A DNA stretch of 44,218 nt from an uncultured Faecalibacterium sp. (GTDB taxonomy: Bacteria > Bacillota > Clostridia > Oscillospirales > Ruminococcaceae). A program made the position numbers and the translations under genes. This document shows, in pieces, positions 1 to 10,839 of this stretch. The notes below the pieces were generated by a model that was given only the letters and a program-made list of their open reading frames with translations, searched no databases and was not told the DNA's origin. Positions within the stretch are counted from its first letter, which is position 1. Each line of letters opens with the position of its first letter. Location of the stretch: NCBI GenBank assembly GCA_904394215.1, contig CAJFNF010000034.1, positions 1 to 44,218 on the forward strand, in the 5' to 3' direction.

Positions 1-225
1 AGGGCCTGCCGCCTGCAATTCACAGACAACAAGCCCTTTCAGCTGTTTGAACTATTTTTATTTCAAATTATTGTCTAACTTTTTGGGGTCACTTCACAGC
101 GAGGGCTCGGACCTTTTTCTGTCTGGTTCTGTCTGTGCGCGGAAACGGGAGCCCCCTTGCAGGAGCTCCCGCTTCCGTTTGTTAGGATAGGAAAGAGAAT
201 GGCGTAAGAAGATAGGTGCGGCCCG
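1..225. other. Intergenic region downstream of gltD
   Basis: No gene is visible here. The first 100 bases are AT-rich. An inverted repeat at about 141-178 (CGGGAGC pairing with GCTCCCG, extended by CGGAA/TTCCG) lies just past the gltD stop on the minus strand. It lacks a clear run of T on that strand, so it may be a weak terminator for the gltBD operon or only a stabilising 3' hairpin. Confidence 0.4.
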
Positions 226-1704
226 TCACAGGTTGGTGTAGCCCATCAGGTACTGATCCACCTGGGCGGCGCAGTCGCGGCCTTCCCGCAGGGCCCAAAC
301 CACCAGACTCTGGCCCCGACGCATATCGCCGCAGGTAAAGACGTTGCTGATGCTGGTGTGGTAGTTGTCGGCCTGGGTGCAGCCACGGGGGGTCAGACCC
401 ACCCCGAAGGCCTCGGCGGTATAGGACTCACAGCCCACGAAGCCGGCGGCAATCAGGGCCAGCTGGCAGTCGTAGGTGAAGGTCTCGCCGGTGGGCACCA
501 TATTGGTGCGGCCGGTTTCGGGGTCCTTCTCGGGGCGGAGGTATTCCACCACCGCGCCGGTCAGATGGCCGGCCTCGTCCTTCAGGAACTCCTTGACGGT
601 GGTCTGATAGACCCGGGGGTCTTTGCCGAACTTGGCCATGCATTCCACCTGGCCGTAGTCCACCTTCCGGACCCGGGGCCACTCGGGCCAGGGGTTGGAA
701 GCGGTGCGCTCGGCAGGGGGCTCCGGCATCATTTCCAGGGCCACCAGATCGGTGCAGCCCTGACGCAGGGCGGTACCCTGGCAGTCGTTGCCGGTGTCGC
801 CGCCGCCGATCACCAGGACGTTTTTGCCCTGGGCCGAGATGGCCTTGCCGTCGGAAAATTCAGAGTCCAGCAGGCTGCGGGTGACGCTGGTCAGGTAGTC
901 CACCGCGAAGTAGACCCCTTCGGCGTCCCGGCCGGGGACGGCCAGGTCACGGGCCTTCTTGGCGCCACAGCACAGCACCACGGCGTCATAGTGGGATGCC
1001 AGCTCGGCGGCATCCACCGTTTTGCCCACGTCCATGCCGGTGAGGAACTCGACGCCCTCCTTCTGCATGATCTTGACCCGGCGCTCAATCACCGACTTTT
1101 CCAGCTTCATGTTGGGGATGCCGTACATCAGCAGGCCGCCGGGGCGGTCCTCCCGCTCATAGACGGTGACGGCGTGGCCCCGCTTGTTCAGGTACTCGGC
1201 CACGGCCAGGCCGGAGGGGCCGCTGCCGATGACGGCCACGCTCTTGCCGGTGCGGGCCGGGGGCGGGGCTGCCTTGACCCAGCCCTTGGCATAGCCGGTC
1301 TCGATGATGGCGTGCTCGTTCTCCCGGACGGTCACCGGGTTGCCGGTGACGTTGCCGCAGGTGCAGGCCGCCTCACACAGGGCGGGGCAGACCCGGCTGG
1401 TAAACTCGGGGAAACGGTTGGTGGCCATCAGGCGGCGGAGCGCCAGCTCCCATTTGCCGCGGTAGATCAGCTCGTTCCACTCGGGGATCAGGTTGTTCAG
1501 GGGGCAGCCCGAGGCTGCGCCGCCGATCATCATGCCGGCCTGGCAGAAGGGAACGCCGCAGTCCATGCAGCGGGCTGCCTGGATCTGCTGGTCCTCCCGG
1601 GGCAGCCAGGTGTGAAATTCATTGAAGTTTTCAAGACGCGCAAGAGGCTCGGCATCGGTGCTAGTCTTGCGCTGGTATTCCATAAAACCGGTCGTTTTTC
1701 CCAT
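226..1704 (-). CDS. gltD: Glutamate synthase small (beta) subunit
   Basis: A 492-residue NADPH-dependent flavoprotein that passes electrons to the large subunit, which makes glutamate from 2-oxoglutarate and glutamine in the cytoplasm. The N-terminal part holds two Cys clusters for 4Fe-4S centres (ARCMDCGVPFC near residue 45; SRVCPALCEAACTC near 105). The FAD-binding loop VIGSGPSGLAVAEYL lies near 155, the NADPH loop VIGGGDTGNDC near 295, and the C-terminal FAD motif FTCGDMRRGQSLVVWA near 455. Length and motifs match complete GltD proteins. The ATG follows a GGGAGGAAC ribosome site. The gene starts 15 bases after gltB ends, so the two form one minus-strand operon. It looks intact, although its gltB partner is broken. 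Confidence 0.96.
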   Translation of the reverse strand: MGKTTGFMEYQRKTSTDAEPLARLENFNEFHTWLPREDQQIQAARCMDCGVPFCQAGMMIGGAASGCPLNNLIPEWNELIYRGKWELALRRLMATNRFPEFTSRVCPALCEAACTCGNVTGNPVTVRENEHAIIETGYAKGWVKAAPPPARTGKSVAVIGSGPSGLAVAEYLNKRGHAVTVYEREDRPGGLLMYGIPNMKLEKSVIERRVKIMQKEGVEFLTGMDVGKTVDAAELASHYDAVVLCCGAKKARDLAVPGRDAEGVYFAVDYLTSVTRSLLDSEFSDGKAISAQGKNVLVIGGGDTGNDCQGTALRQGCTDLVALEMMPEPPAERTASNPWPEWPRVRKVDYGQVECMAKFGKDPRVYQTTVKEFLKDEAGHLTGAVVEYLRPEKDPETGRTNMVPTGETFTYDCQLALIAAGFVGCESYTAEAFGVGLTPRGCTQADNYHTSISNVFTCGDMRRGQSLVVWALREGRDCAAQVDQYLMGYTNL

Positions 1705-1719
1705 GGTTCCGTTCCTCCC

Positions 1720-4700
1720 TCACTTGACTTTCTGCTGGGCGTAGAAAGCTTCGATCTGCGCCTGTTCACCATCCAGGCCGCGCTCTTCCATCGAGGCGAT
1801 GACCCGGAGCATCCGGTCGTAATCGTAGGGCAGGACCTTTTTGAACTTGGGCAAAAACTCGCTGAAGTGGTCCAGGATCTCCCGGCCGCGGGGGCTGCCG
1901 GTGGCTTCCACATGGGCACGGATCAGCTCTTTCAGGGTAGCCACGTCGTGCTTGTGCTCCACGGGCTCCAGGCTGACGGTGGACTTGTTGACCCGCTGGT
2001 AGAAGTCCCAGTTCTCGTCCAGAACGTAGGCAATACCGCCGGTCATGCCGGCTGCGAAGTTCTTGCCGGTCTGGCCCAGAACCACCACAATGCCGCCGGT
2101 CATATACTCACAGCCGTGGTCGCCCACGCCTTCCACCACAGCGGTGGCGCCCGAGTTGCGGACGCAGAACCGCTCGCCGGCCACGCCGCAGATGAAGGCG
2201 GTGCCGCTGGTGGCGCCGTAGAGGGCCACGTTGCCGGTGATGATGTTCTCCTCCGGCTTGTAGCGGATGCCCTCGGGGGGACGGACCACGATCTTGCCGC
2301 CCGACATGCCCTTGCCCATATAGTCGTTGCAGTCGCCGGTGAGGCAGAGGGTCAGGCCCTTGGGAATGAAGGCGCCGAAGCTCTGGCCGCCTGCGCCGTT
2401 GCAGTGGACGGTGAAGGTGTCATCGGGCAGAGTGTTGCCGTACTTGCGGGTGATCTCGCTGCCGAAGATGGTGCCCAGGGCGCGGTCGGTGTTGGAGACG
2501 TTGACGGTGACCGACTGGGGGGCCTTGCTGTTGAGCTTGAACTTCTTCATCAGCACCCGCATATCCAGGGTCTTTTCCAGGTGGAAGTCGTAGACGTCGG
2601 CGGGCTGATAGTGGACGTTCATGTTGTCGATGGCGGGGTTGCAGAGGATGGCGTCCAGCTTCAGCTTGGCGGCCCGGCCTGCGGCGGGCTTGACGTGGAG
2701 CAGGTCGGTGCGGCCCACCAGCTCATCCATGGTGCGGATGCCCAGTTTGGCCATGTACTCCCGCAGCTCGGTGGCCACGAAGGTCAGGTAGTTGATGATA
2801 TACTCGGGCTTGCCGATGAAGTGCTTGCGCAGCTCGGGGTTCTGGGTGCAGATGCCCATGGGGCAGGTGTCCAGGTTGCACACCCGCATCATGACACAGC
2901 CTTCCGCCATCAGCAGGCTGGTGCCGAAGCCGAATTCCTCAGCGCCCAGCATGCAGCTGATGGCCACGTCGCGGCCGCTCAGCAGCTTGGAGTCGCTCTC
3001 GATGCGGACGCGGGTCCGCAGGCCGTTGAGGATCAGGGTCTGGTGGGTCTCGGCGATGCCCAGCTCCCAGGGCAGGCCCGCATTCTTGATGGAGGTGCGG
3101 GGTGCTGCGCCGGTGCCGCCGTCGTAGCCCGACACCAGGATCACCTGGGCGCCGCCCTTGGCAACGCCGGCGGCGATGGTGCCGACGCCGGCCTCGCTGA
3201 CCAGCTTGACGTTGATCCGGGCGTCCCGGTTGGCGTTCTTCAGGTCATAGATCAGCTCGGCCAGGTCCTCGATGGAGTAGATGTCGTGGTGGGGCGGGGG
3301 AGAGATCAGGCCCACGCCGGTGGTGCTGTGGCGGGTCTTGGCGATCCAGGGATAGACCTTGCTGCCGGGCAGCTGGCCGCCCTCGCCGGGCTTTGCGCCC
3401 TGGGCCAGTTTGATCTGGATCTCCTCAGCGGACACCAGGTACTTGCTGGTGACGCCGAACCGGGCCGAAGCCACCTGCTTGATCTTGGAGTTGCTGGCGG
3501 AGTGATACCGCTCCTCCGGCTCGCCGCCCTCGCCGGTGTTGCTGCGGGCGCCGATCTGGTTGAAGGCCAGGGCGATGGTCTCGTGGGCCTCGCTGCTCAG
3601 GGCGTGCGCCCTTGAACCGCTTCAGGATGGAGGAAACCGGCTCCACCTCTTCGATGGGGATGCCGCCGTTGGGGTCATAGTTGAAGTCCAGCAGGCTCCG
3701 CAGATGGACGCCGCTGTCCCCCATGTTGTCCACCGCCTGGGTGAACTGCTTGAAGGCGCCGTAGTCGTTGGTGAAGCAGGCCTTGCGGAACAGGTAGATG
3801 GTCTCGGGGTTGAACAGATGGTCCTCCCCGTGGCTGCGGTACTTGTGCTCGCCGTTGCTGGCCAGCTGCATGTTGATGTCCAGGCCCAGGGGGTCAAAGG
3901 CGGCGCTGTGGCGGGCCTCCACATCGGCCTGGATGTCGTCCAGCCCGATGCCGCCCACCCGGCTGACGGTGCCGGTGAAGTACTTGTCGATGACATCCTT
4001 GGAGATGCCCACGGCCTCGAAGATCTGGCTGCCCTGGTAGCTCTGGATGGTGGAAATGCCCATCTTGGAGGCGATCTTGACAATGCCGTTGAGGACGGCG
4101 GTGTCATAGTCGTTGACAGCGGCGTAGAAGTCCTTGTTCAGCAGGCCGTCGCCGATCAGCTGGCCGATGGCCTCGTGGGCCAGGTAGGGGTTGACGGCGC
4201 AGGCGCCAAAGCCCAGCAGGGCGGCGAAGTGGTGGACCTCCCGGGGCTCGGCGCTCTCCAGGATCAGGGCCAGAGCGGTGCTCTTCTTGGTGCGGATCAG
4301 ATACTGGGAGACGGCCGACACAGCCAGCAGGCTGGGGATGGCCACATGGTATTCGTCGATGTCCCGGTCGGACAGGATGATGATGTTGGCGCCCTCCTTG
4401 TAGGCACGGTCCACCTCCAGGAACACCCGGTCGATGGCCTTTTCCAGGCTGGTGTTCTTGTAGTAGTTGATGGAGACGGTGGCCACCTTGAAGCCCGGGA
4501 CGTTCATGTTCTTGATCTTGAGCAGGTCGGTCTCGGTGAGGATGGGGTTGTGGACCTTCAGCACCTTGCAGTTCTCGGGCTGGTCCTCCAGCAGGTTGCC
4601 GTGGGCCCCGATGTAGACGCTGGTGGAGGTGACAACCTTCTCACGGATGGCGTCGATGGGGGGGTTGGTGACCTGGGCGAACATCTGCTTGAAGTAGTTG

Positions 4701-6235
4701 AACAGCAGGGGGTGCTGGCTGCTCAGGACGGCCAGAGGGGTATCGGTGCCCATGGCGCCGCTGGGCTCAGCGCCCTGCTGGGCCATAGGCAGCAGAACGG
4801 TGTTGATCTGCTCGTAGCTGTAGCCGAAGGCCTTTTCCAGGCGGGTCAGCTGGTCGGCGGTGTAGGAGGGGACCTTGCAGTTGGGGATCTTCAGGTTCCG
4901 CAGCTGGACCAGGTTCCGGTCGATCCACTCGCCGTAGGGCTCGCGGCTGGCGTAGTATTCCTTCAGCTTCTCGTCGTCCACCACTTCGCCCTTGACGGTG
5001 TCCACCAGCAGCATTTTGCCGGGGCGCAGACGGTCCTTTACCAGGACGTTGTCGGGGGCACATTCCAGCACGCCCACCTCAGAGGACAGGATCATCCGGC
5101 CGTCCTTGGTGATGTAGTAGCGGCTGGGGCGCAGGCCGTTGCGGTCCAGCACGGCGCCCACCACGTCGCCGTCCGAGAACAGGATGGCGGCGGGGCCGTC
5201 CCAGGGCTCCAGCATGGTGGCGTAGTACTGATAGAAGTCCCGCTTTTTCTGGCTGATGTTCTTGTTGTTTTCCCAGGGCTCGGGGATGGTGATCATGACG
5301 GCCAGAGGCAGGTCCATCCCGTTCATGACCATGAACTCCAGGGTGTTGTCCAGCATGGCCGAGTCAGAGCCGGAGGTATTGACAATGGGCAGGATCTTGT
5401 TCATGTCGTCCTGCATGATCCGGGAGGAGATGGACTCTTCCCGGGCCAGCATGGCGTCGGTGTTGCCCTTGATGGTGTTGATCTCGCCGTTGTGCAGGAT
5501 GAACCGGTTGGGGTGGGCCCGCATCCAGCTGGGGGTGGTGTTGGTGGAGAAGCGGCTGTGGACCATGCCGATGGCGGACTCGTAGTCCTCATCCTGCAGG
5601 TCGGCGTAGAACTGCCGCAGCTCGTTGACCAGGAACATGCCCTTGTAGACAATGGTGCGGCTGGACAGGCTGGGCACATAGGTGCCGCTGGAAGCCTGCT
5701 CAAAGACCCGGCGGACGATGTACAGCCGCCGGTCAAAGTCGATGCCCTTGCTGACCTTGGCGGGCTTCTTGATGAAGCACTGCCAGATGGCGGGCATGCA
5801 GTCCCGTGCCTTCTTGCCCACCACGTCGGGATTCACGGGCACTTCGCGCCAGGCCAGGAAGTCCAGGCCCTCTTTCCGGGTGACGACTTCAAACAGTTTC
5901 ATGGCGCGGACGCGGAGATGTTCGTCCTGAGGGAAGAAGAACATACCCACACCGTATTCCCGCTCGCCGCCGATGTCGATGTTCAGCTGGTCGGCGATCT
6001 TGGAGAAGAACTTGTGGCTGATCTGGAGCAGGATGCCCACGCCGTCGCCGGTTTTGCCTTCGGCGTCCTTGCCGGCGCGGTGTTCCAGATGTTCCACGAT
6101 GGTCAGCGCATCGCTGACCGTCTGATGGCTTTTGCGGCCCTTGATGTCCACCACGGCGCCGATGCCGCAGGCATCGTGCTCAAACCGGGGATCATACAGG
6201 CCGACAGGCGCTTTGCGTTCGGTAAATTGATCCAT
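1720..6235 (-). pseudogene. gltB: Glutamate synthase large (alpha) subunit, frameshifted
   Basis: Encodes the large glutamate synthase subunit, about 1,500 residues when whole. It starts at the ATG at 6235 after GGAAAGGA. Cys23 (EHDACGIGAV) should become the N-terminal nucleophile of the class II amidotransferase domain once the propeptide is removed. The central and FMN-domain parts follow, then the 3Fe-4S cysteines ([11 protein letters not shown]) and the C-terminal GXGXG helix domain. The frame breaks near 3600-3612: upstream reads [15 protein letters not shown], downstream resumes as [14 protein letters not shown] in another frame. Family members have a GAMSxGSxS segment here, at the start of the FMN-binding half, so about five or six residues plus the frame are lost. 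This is either a real inactivating deletion or an assembly error. It is the first gene of the gltBD operon. Confidence 0.88.
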
Positions 6236-6317
6236 TTTCCTTTCCCATCCTATTCTGTCATGTATGAAAGGCAGCGCCGGGGTCATAGCTCCGCCCGGCG
6301 CCCGAAAAGGGGATAAC

Positions 6318-6362
6318 AAAAAGGCGTTCCTGACAGGCATAGCTCACCCGTCAGGAACGCCC
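6318..6362 (-). terminator. Terminator-like hairpin in the gltB leader
   Basis: On the minus strand a perfect 12-bp stem (GGCGTTCCTGAC with GTCAGGAACGCC, 15-base loop) is followed by TTTTTG, an intrinsic terminator shape. It lies between the gltB promoter and the gltB start, about 10 bases after the predicted transcription start and 80 bases before the ATG. It cannot be the gdhA terminator, because that lies further upstream at 6484-6515. The position suggests transcription attenuation of gltBD; the controlling factor is not visible. Confidence 0.65.
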
Positions 6363-6378
6363 TTGTTCCCATACCTTT

Positions 6379-6406
6379 ATTATACAAAGTATTGAATCGC
6401 TTTCAA
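6379..6406 (-). promoter_or_regulatory. gltBD promoter
   Basis: Minus-strand TTGAAA (6406-6401), a 16-base spacer and a perfect TATAAT (6384-6379). It is the only strong promoter-like sequence between gdhA and gltB. The predicted start of transcription is near 6372. Confidence 0.75.
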
Positions 6407-6483
6407 GTGTCGGATGCGACAAATAATAAACCGGGGGGCCTCTGTTTTTTTCCGAAATGCACAGGAAACGCCCCCCGGAAAAC

Positions 6484-6515
6484 AAAAAGCGGGCGCGCCG
6501 CTGGGGCGTGCCCGC
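6484..6515 (-). terminator. gdhA terminator
   Basis: A GC-rich stem (GCGGGC...GCCCGC) followed on the minus strand by TTTTTGTTTT, 17 bases after the gdhA stop codon. It separates gdhA from gltBD. Confidence 0.85.
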
Positions 6516-6531
6516 CTGGGAAATACAAAAA

Positions 6532-7902
<1,371 letters not shown>

Positions 7903-7908
7903 CTATTG

Positions 7909-7937
7909 CAGAGGTCCGGCTGAGGGTGCCGCCTCTG
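7909..7937 (-). promoter_or_regulatory. Hairpin in the gdhA 5' leader
   Basis: CAGAGG pairs with CCTCTG and, inside, CGGC pairs with GCCG around a 7-base loop. It lies about 12 bases upstream of the gdhA ribosome site in a leader of about 125 bases. No known riboswitch is recognised. It has no T tract, so any effect would be on mRNA stability or translation. Confidence 0.4.
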
Positions 7938-8013
7938 TTTGCACCAGATGCCGCCCTGCCGGCGGGACCGGCAAAGTAGAGGGAGCCGGTTTCATTTGGC
8001 AGGGTGCTTTACC

Positions 8014-8042
8014 ATTATAAAGCATTCTGCCATAATTTTCAA
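8014..8042 (-). promoter_or_regulatory. gdhA promoter
   Basis: Minus-strand TTGAAA (8042-8037), a 17-base spacer and a perfect TATAAT (8019-8014). The rest of the 7885-8180 gap holds the gdhA leader and the mrp terminator; no gene is seen. Confidence 0.85.
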
Positions 8043-8110
8043 TAGAATTACAGGCCTGTGGATTAAAAAAACAGAACAAAACCGTGAACCGCCTGAGAAA
8101 AACAGAAGAA

Positions 8111-8152
8111 AACCAAAAAAGAAAAGTCTGCTTCTGATTGTGAAGCAGACTT
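8111..8152 (-). terminator. mrp terminator
   Basis: A perfect 11-bp stem (AAGTCTGCTTC with GAAGCAGACTT, 7-base loop) followed on the minus strand by TTTTCTTTTTTGG, about 30 bases after the mrp stop. Confidence 0.9.
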
Positions 8153-8180
8153 TGGATCCGGCTATGGGGTCAAAGGGTGG

Positions 8181-8969
8181 TTACAGCAGCTTCTGGACGG
8201 CGTCGGCGGCCCCTTCCAGGAACTGGCCGCCGTAGGTCTCGATCTGGCCGGCGTCGGCCAGGGCGGCCAGCTGGGGATCGATGGGCATCTTGGCCAGCAC
8301 CTTCAGGCCGTGCTTGGAGGCGATCTCCTCCACATGGCTCTCGCCGAACAGGGAGATGTGCTTGCCGCAGTCGGGGCAGACCAGGTAGCTCATGTTCTCG
8401 ATGATGCCCAGGATGGGGATGTTCATCATCTGGGCCATGTTGACGGCCTTGGCCACAATCATGCTGACCAGCTCCTGAGGGCTGGCCACCACGATGATGC
8501 CGTCCACCGGCAGGCTCTGGAAGACGGTCAGGGGCACATCGCCGGTTCCCGGAGGCATGTCCACAAACAGGAAGTCCACGTCCTTCCAGACCACGTCGGT
8601 CCAGAACTGCTTGACGGCGCCGGCGATGACGGGGCCGCGCCAGACAACGGGATCTTCCTCATTTTCCACCAGCAGGTTGATGCTCATCACATCAATGCCC
8701 ATCCGGCTCTGGATGGGCCAGCAGCCCTGGTCATCGGCCATGGCCCGGCCGTGGATGCCGAACAGCTTGGGGATGGACGGGCCGGTGATGTCGGCGTCCA
8801 GGATGCCGCAGTGGTAGCCGCGGCGGCGCATGGCGCAGGCCAGCAGGGCGCTGGTCATGCTCTTGCCGACGCCGCCCTTGCCGGACACGGCTTCATGCTG
8901 GGGGGCCTGCTGCCGGGAGGCGCAGTCCAGCCCGCAGCTGGAACAATCATGGGTGCATTCTTCGCTCAT
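8181..8969 (-). CDS. mrp: Mrp/NBP35-family Fe-S cluster carrier ATPase
   Basis: A cytoplasmic P-loop ATPase that carries Fe-S clusters to target proteins. From the ATG at 8969 it is 262 residues. The N-terminus has a Cys-rich stretch typical of clostridial Mrp (CTHDCSSCGLDC). The deviant Walker A SGKGGVGKS follows, then DADITGPS, FVDMPPGTGD near residue 140 and the cluster-binding CPDCG near 200. The stretch before the P-loop is odd: homologues have a hydrophobic strand of the VIGVVSGKGG type, while here PQHEAVSGKGG joins the Cys-rich end almost directly. An in-frame loss of roughly 10-20 residues is therefore likely. The start overlaps the stop of an 8-codon minicistron. The gene is monocistronic. 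Confidence 0.88.
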   Translation of the reverse strand: MSEECTHDCSSCGLDCASRQQAPQHEAVSGKGGVGKSMTSALLACAMRRRGYHCGILDADITGPSIPKLFGIHGRAMADDQGCWPIQSRMGIDVMSINLLVENEEDPVVWRGPVIAGAVKQFWTDVVWKDVDFLFVDMPPGTGDVPLTVFQSLPVDGIIVVASPQELVSMIVAKAVNMAQMMNIPILGIIENMSYLVCPDCGKHISLFGESHVEEIASKHGLKVLAKMPIDPQLAALADAGQIETYGGQFLEGAADAVQKLL

Positions 8970-9007
8970 TGTTTGCTGCGCCCGCAATCCATGCGGGCGT
9001 ACCTCCT
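8966..9007 (-). promoter_or_regulatory. Minicistron and hairpin at the mrp translation start
   Basis: A strong AGGAGG site (9007-9002) lies 9 bases before an ATG (8992) that opens an 8-codon ORF (MDCGRSKQ). Its TGA overlaps the mrp ATG as ATGA. The same bases form an 8-bp hairpin (CGCCCGCA with TGCGGGCG, 5-base loop) that contains the first ATG. mrp has no other ribosome site. It is read either by coupling from the minicistron or by a fold that brings AGGAGG close to the second ATG. A TTG in frame with mrp at 8987 is a third possible start. Confidence 0.55.
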
Positions 9008-9061
9008 GTTCAATCTAATGGTAGGGCAGGGGCACAGGACCCCTGTTTGGGTTACCTGCCT

Positions 9062-9090
9062 ATCATAACACAAAAGGCCGCCGGATACAA
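9062..9090 (-). promoter_or_regulatory. mrp promoter
   Basis: Minus-strand TTGTAT (9090-9085), a 17-base spacer and TATGAT (9067-9062), upstream of the mrp leader. Confidence 0.65.
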
Positions 9091-9162
9091 GGAACCGGCG
9101 CAAAACCCCAGGTCTAGGGCGGCGGCGGGCCGCATATCCTGTCAGGAAGGGAGGGGGTCACT

Positions 9163-10743
9163 GTGCGGCAGAGCTACCTGAAGAATGCCGCCCTGCTCAC
9201 CGTGTCGGATGTGGTGCTCCGGCTGGCGGGGATGGGGCTGCGGATTTACCTGGCCAACGCCCTGGGCGGGGAGGGGATGGGCCTGTACCAGCTGGTGCTG
9301 GCGGTTTATTCCCTGTTTGTCACCCTGGCCACCTCGGGGGTGTCGGTGGCATCCACCCGGCTGATGGCCGAGGAGATGACCGGCAGCCCCGCCCGGGCCA
9401 AGGGGATGCTGCTGCGCCTGTGCGGGGCGGCGCTGGGATTGGGATTCCTGGCCATGGCGGCCCAGTGGCTGCTGGCGGATGCGGCGGCCCAGTGGTGGCT
9501 GGGGGACCTGCGGGCCGCCCCGGCTTTGCGGGCGGCGGCCTTCGGCATGCCCTTTATGGCGGTGTCGGCGGTGATCCGGGGGTTCTTTGTGGCCCGGCAG
9601 CAGGTGGGGCCCAACGTGGCCAGCCAGATGGCGGAGCAGCTGTTCCGGATCGGGGTGATGGTCACCGCTCTGGAGTTGACCCGGGGTCAGGATGTGGGGG
9701 TGCGGTGCGCCCTGGTGCTGATGGCCACCGCCGGAGGCGAGATGGTGTCGGCCTCCCTGATGGTGTGGTTCTGCCGGCGGGAGGCCCGCCGGGCCTTTGG
9801 CCATGACCGGAGCCAGGCGCCCCTGCGGGCCCGGCAGCGATTGTGGGAGATCCTGTGGCCGGTGGAAGGAGGGCGGTGCCTGTCCAGCGCCCTCCACACC
9901 GCCGAAAATATGCTGGCCCCCGCCTGCCTCACCGTCTATCTGGAAGGCCTGCGGAGCCAGGCGGTGACCGAGTATGGCCGGCTGAAAGGGATGGCCCTGC
10001 CCCTGATGAATTTCCCCTTCGGCCTGCTGGGGAGCCTGGGGGTACTGCTGATGCCCGAGATCACCCGGGCCCACATCCGGGCCGACCACCACCGGCTGGA
10101 AACCCTGCTGCGGCGGATGCTGCGGCTGACCATGTATTTTTCCGCCCTGATGGGGGCGGTGTTCTGGGTCTGGGGCCGTCCCCTGACGGTGGCCCTCTAC
10201 GGCAGCGCCGAGGCGGGGAGCTACCTGGAAATCCTGGCCCCCGCCATGCCCCTGCTCTATCTGGAGAGCATGGTGGACGGGGCCATGAAGGGGATCGGGG
10301 AGCAGAAGGCTTCCTTCCGGTACAGCGTCTGGGACTCGATTCTGCGGATCATCGGGGTAATAGCCCTGCTGCCCCGGTTCGGGATGAAGGGCTTTCTGTT
10401 TGTGATCCTGCTGTCCAGCCTTTACACCTGCCTGTCCAACACCCGGCATCTGCTGCGGGCGGCGAAGGTGAAAGCCGACTGGATGGGCTGGCTGACGGGG
10501 CCGGCCCTGTCGGCCCTGGCCGCCTGCCTGGCGGGCTGGGGGCTCCGGCAGGGGCTGGAACCCCTGCTGCTGGGGGGCCGGCTCAGCCAGCTGGCGGCGG
10601 TCTGCGCAGGCAGCGCCGGGATGGCGGCCGCCTGCCTGGCGGCAGGCTGGATGCTGGGGCTGGGGGAGGAAATCCGGGCGGTCTGGGACAGCCGCAAAGG
10701 GCCCCGGAAGGAAAATCGGAAAGTTCTGGACACCGGCCGATAA
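9163..10743 (+). CDS. SpoVB/MATE-like polysaccharide or lipid-II-type flippase
   Basis: A 526-residue polytopic membrane protein with about 14 predicted membrane segments, of the oligosaccharidyl-lipid flippase superfamily (SpoVB/MurJ/MATE-like). The N-terminus is characteristic: LKNAALLTVSDVVLRLAGMGLRIYLA, followed by GGEGMGLYQL. The segment TAENMLAPACLT...YGRLKGMALPLMNFP in the middle is typical of SpoVB-like proteins of clostridia. Members move lipid-linked sugars across the membrane for wall, capsule or spore-cortex synthesis; the substrate here cannot be told. The start is a GTG after GGAAGGGAGGGGG. No clear promoter is seen upstream. The next gene, a sugar-nucleotide dehydratase, fits a role in surface-glycan synthesis. 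Confidence 0.85.
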   Translation: MRQSYLKNAALLTVSDVVLRLAGMGLRIYLANALGGEGMGLYQLVLAVYSLFVTLATSGVSVASTRLMAEEMTGSPARAKGMLLRLCGAALGLGFLAMAAQWLLADAAAQWWLGDLRAAPALRAAAFGMPFMAVSAVIRGFFVARQQVGPNVASQMAEQLFRIGVMVTALELTRGQDVGVRCALVLMATAGGEMVSASLMVWFCRREARRAFGHDRSQAPLRARQRLWEILWPVEGGRCLSSALHTAENMLAPACLTVYLEGLRSQAVTEYGRLKGMALPLMNFPFGLLGSLGVLLMPEITRAHIRADHHRLETLLRRMLRLTMYFSALMGAVFWVWGRPLTVALYGSAEAGSYLEILAPAMPLLYLESMVDGAMKGIGEQKASFRYSVWDSILRIIGVIALLPRFGMKGFLFVILLSSLYTCLSNTRHLLRAAKVKADWMGWLTGPALSALAACLAGWGLRQGLEPLLLGGRLSQLAAVCAGSAGMAAACLAAGWMLGLGEEIRAVWDSRKGPRKENRKVLDTGR

Positions 10744-10755
10744 ACTGAGTATAAT
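10727..10755 (+). promoter_or_regulatory. Promoter of the capD-like gene
   Basis: TGGACA (10727-10732), a 17-base spacer and TATAAT (10750-10755). The -35 lies inside the end of the flippase gene. The AAACTGAGTATAATA block is repeated at the tRNA-Pro promoter. Confidence 0.75.
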
Positions 10756-10839
10756 ATAGGATGTGTATCTGTGCAGGGGTGCCCGCACAGTCCGTAAATA
10801 AACGGCGGTGCTCCGCCGGAAGAAGAAGAGGACGTATCT

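Noticed and set aside
358..6316. Very long open frames on the plus strand opposite gltD and gltB
   Set aside because: They are antisense shadows of GC-rich codons. Their translations are low-complexity (Gly/Val/Leu/Gln/His-rich), match no family and lack ribosome sites.
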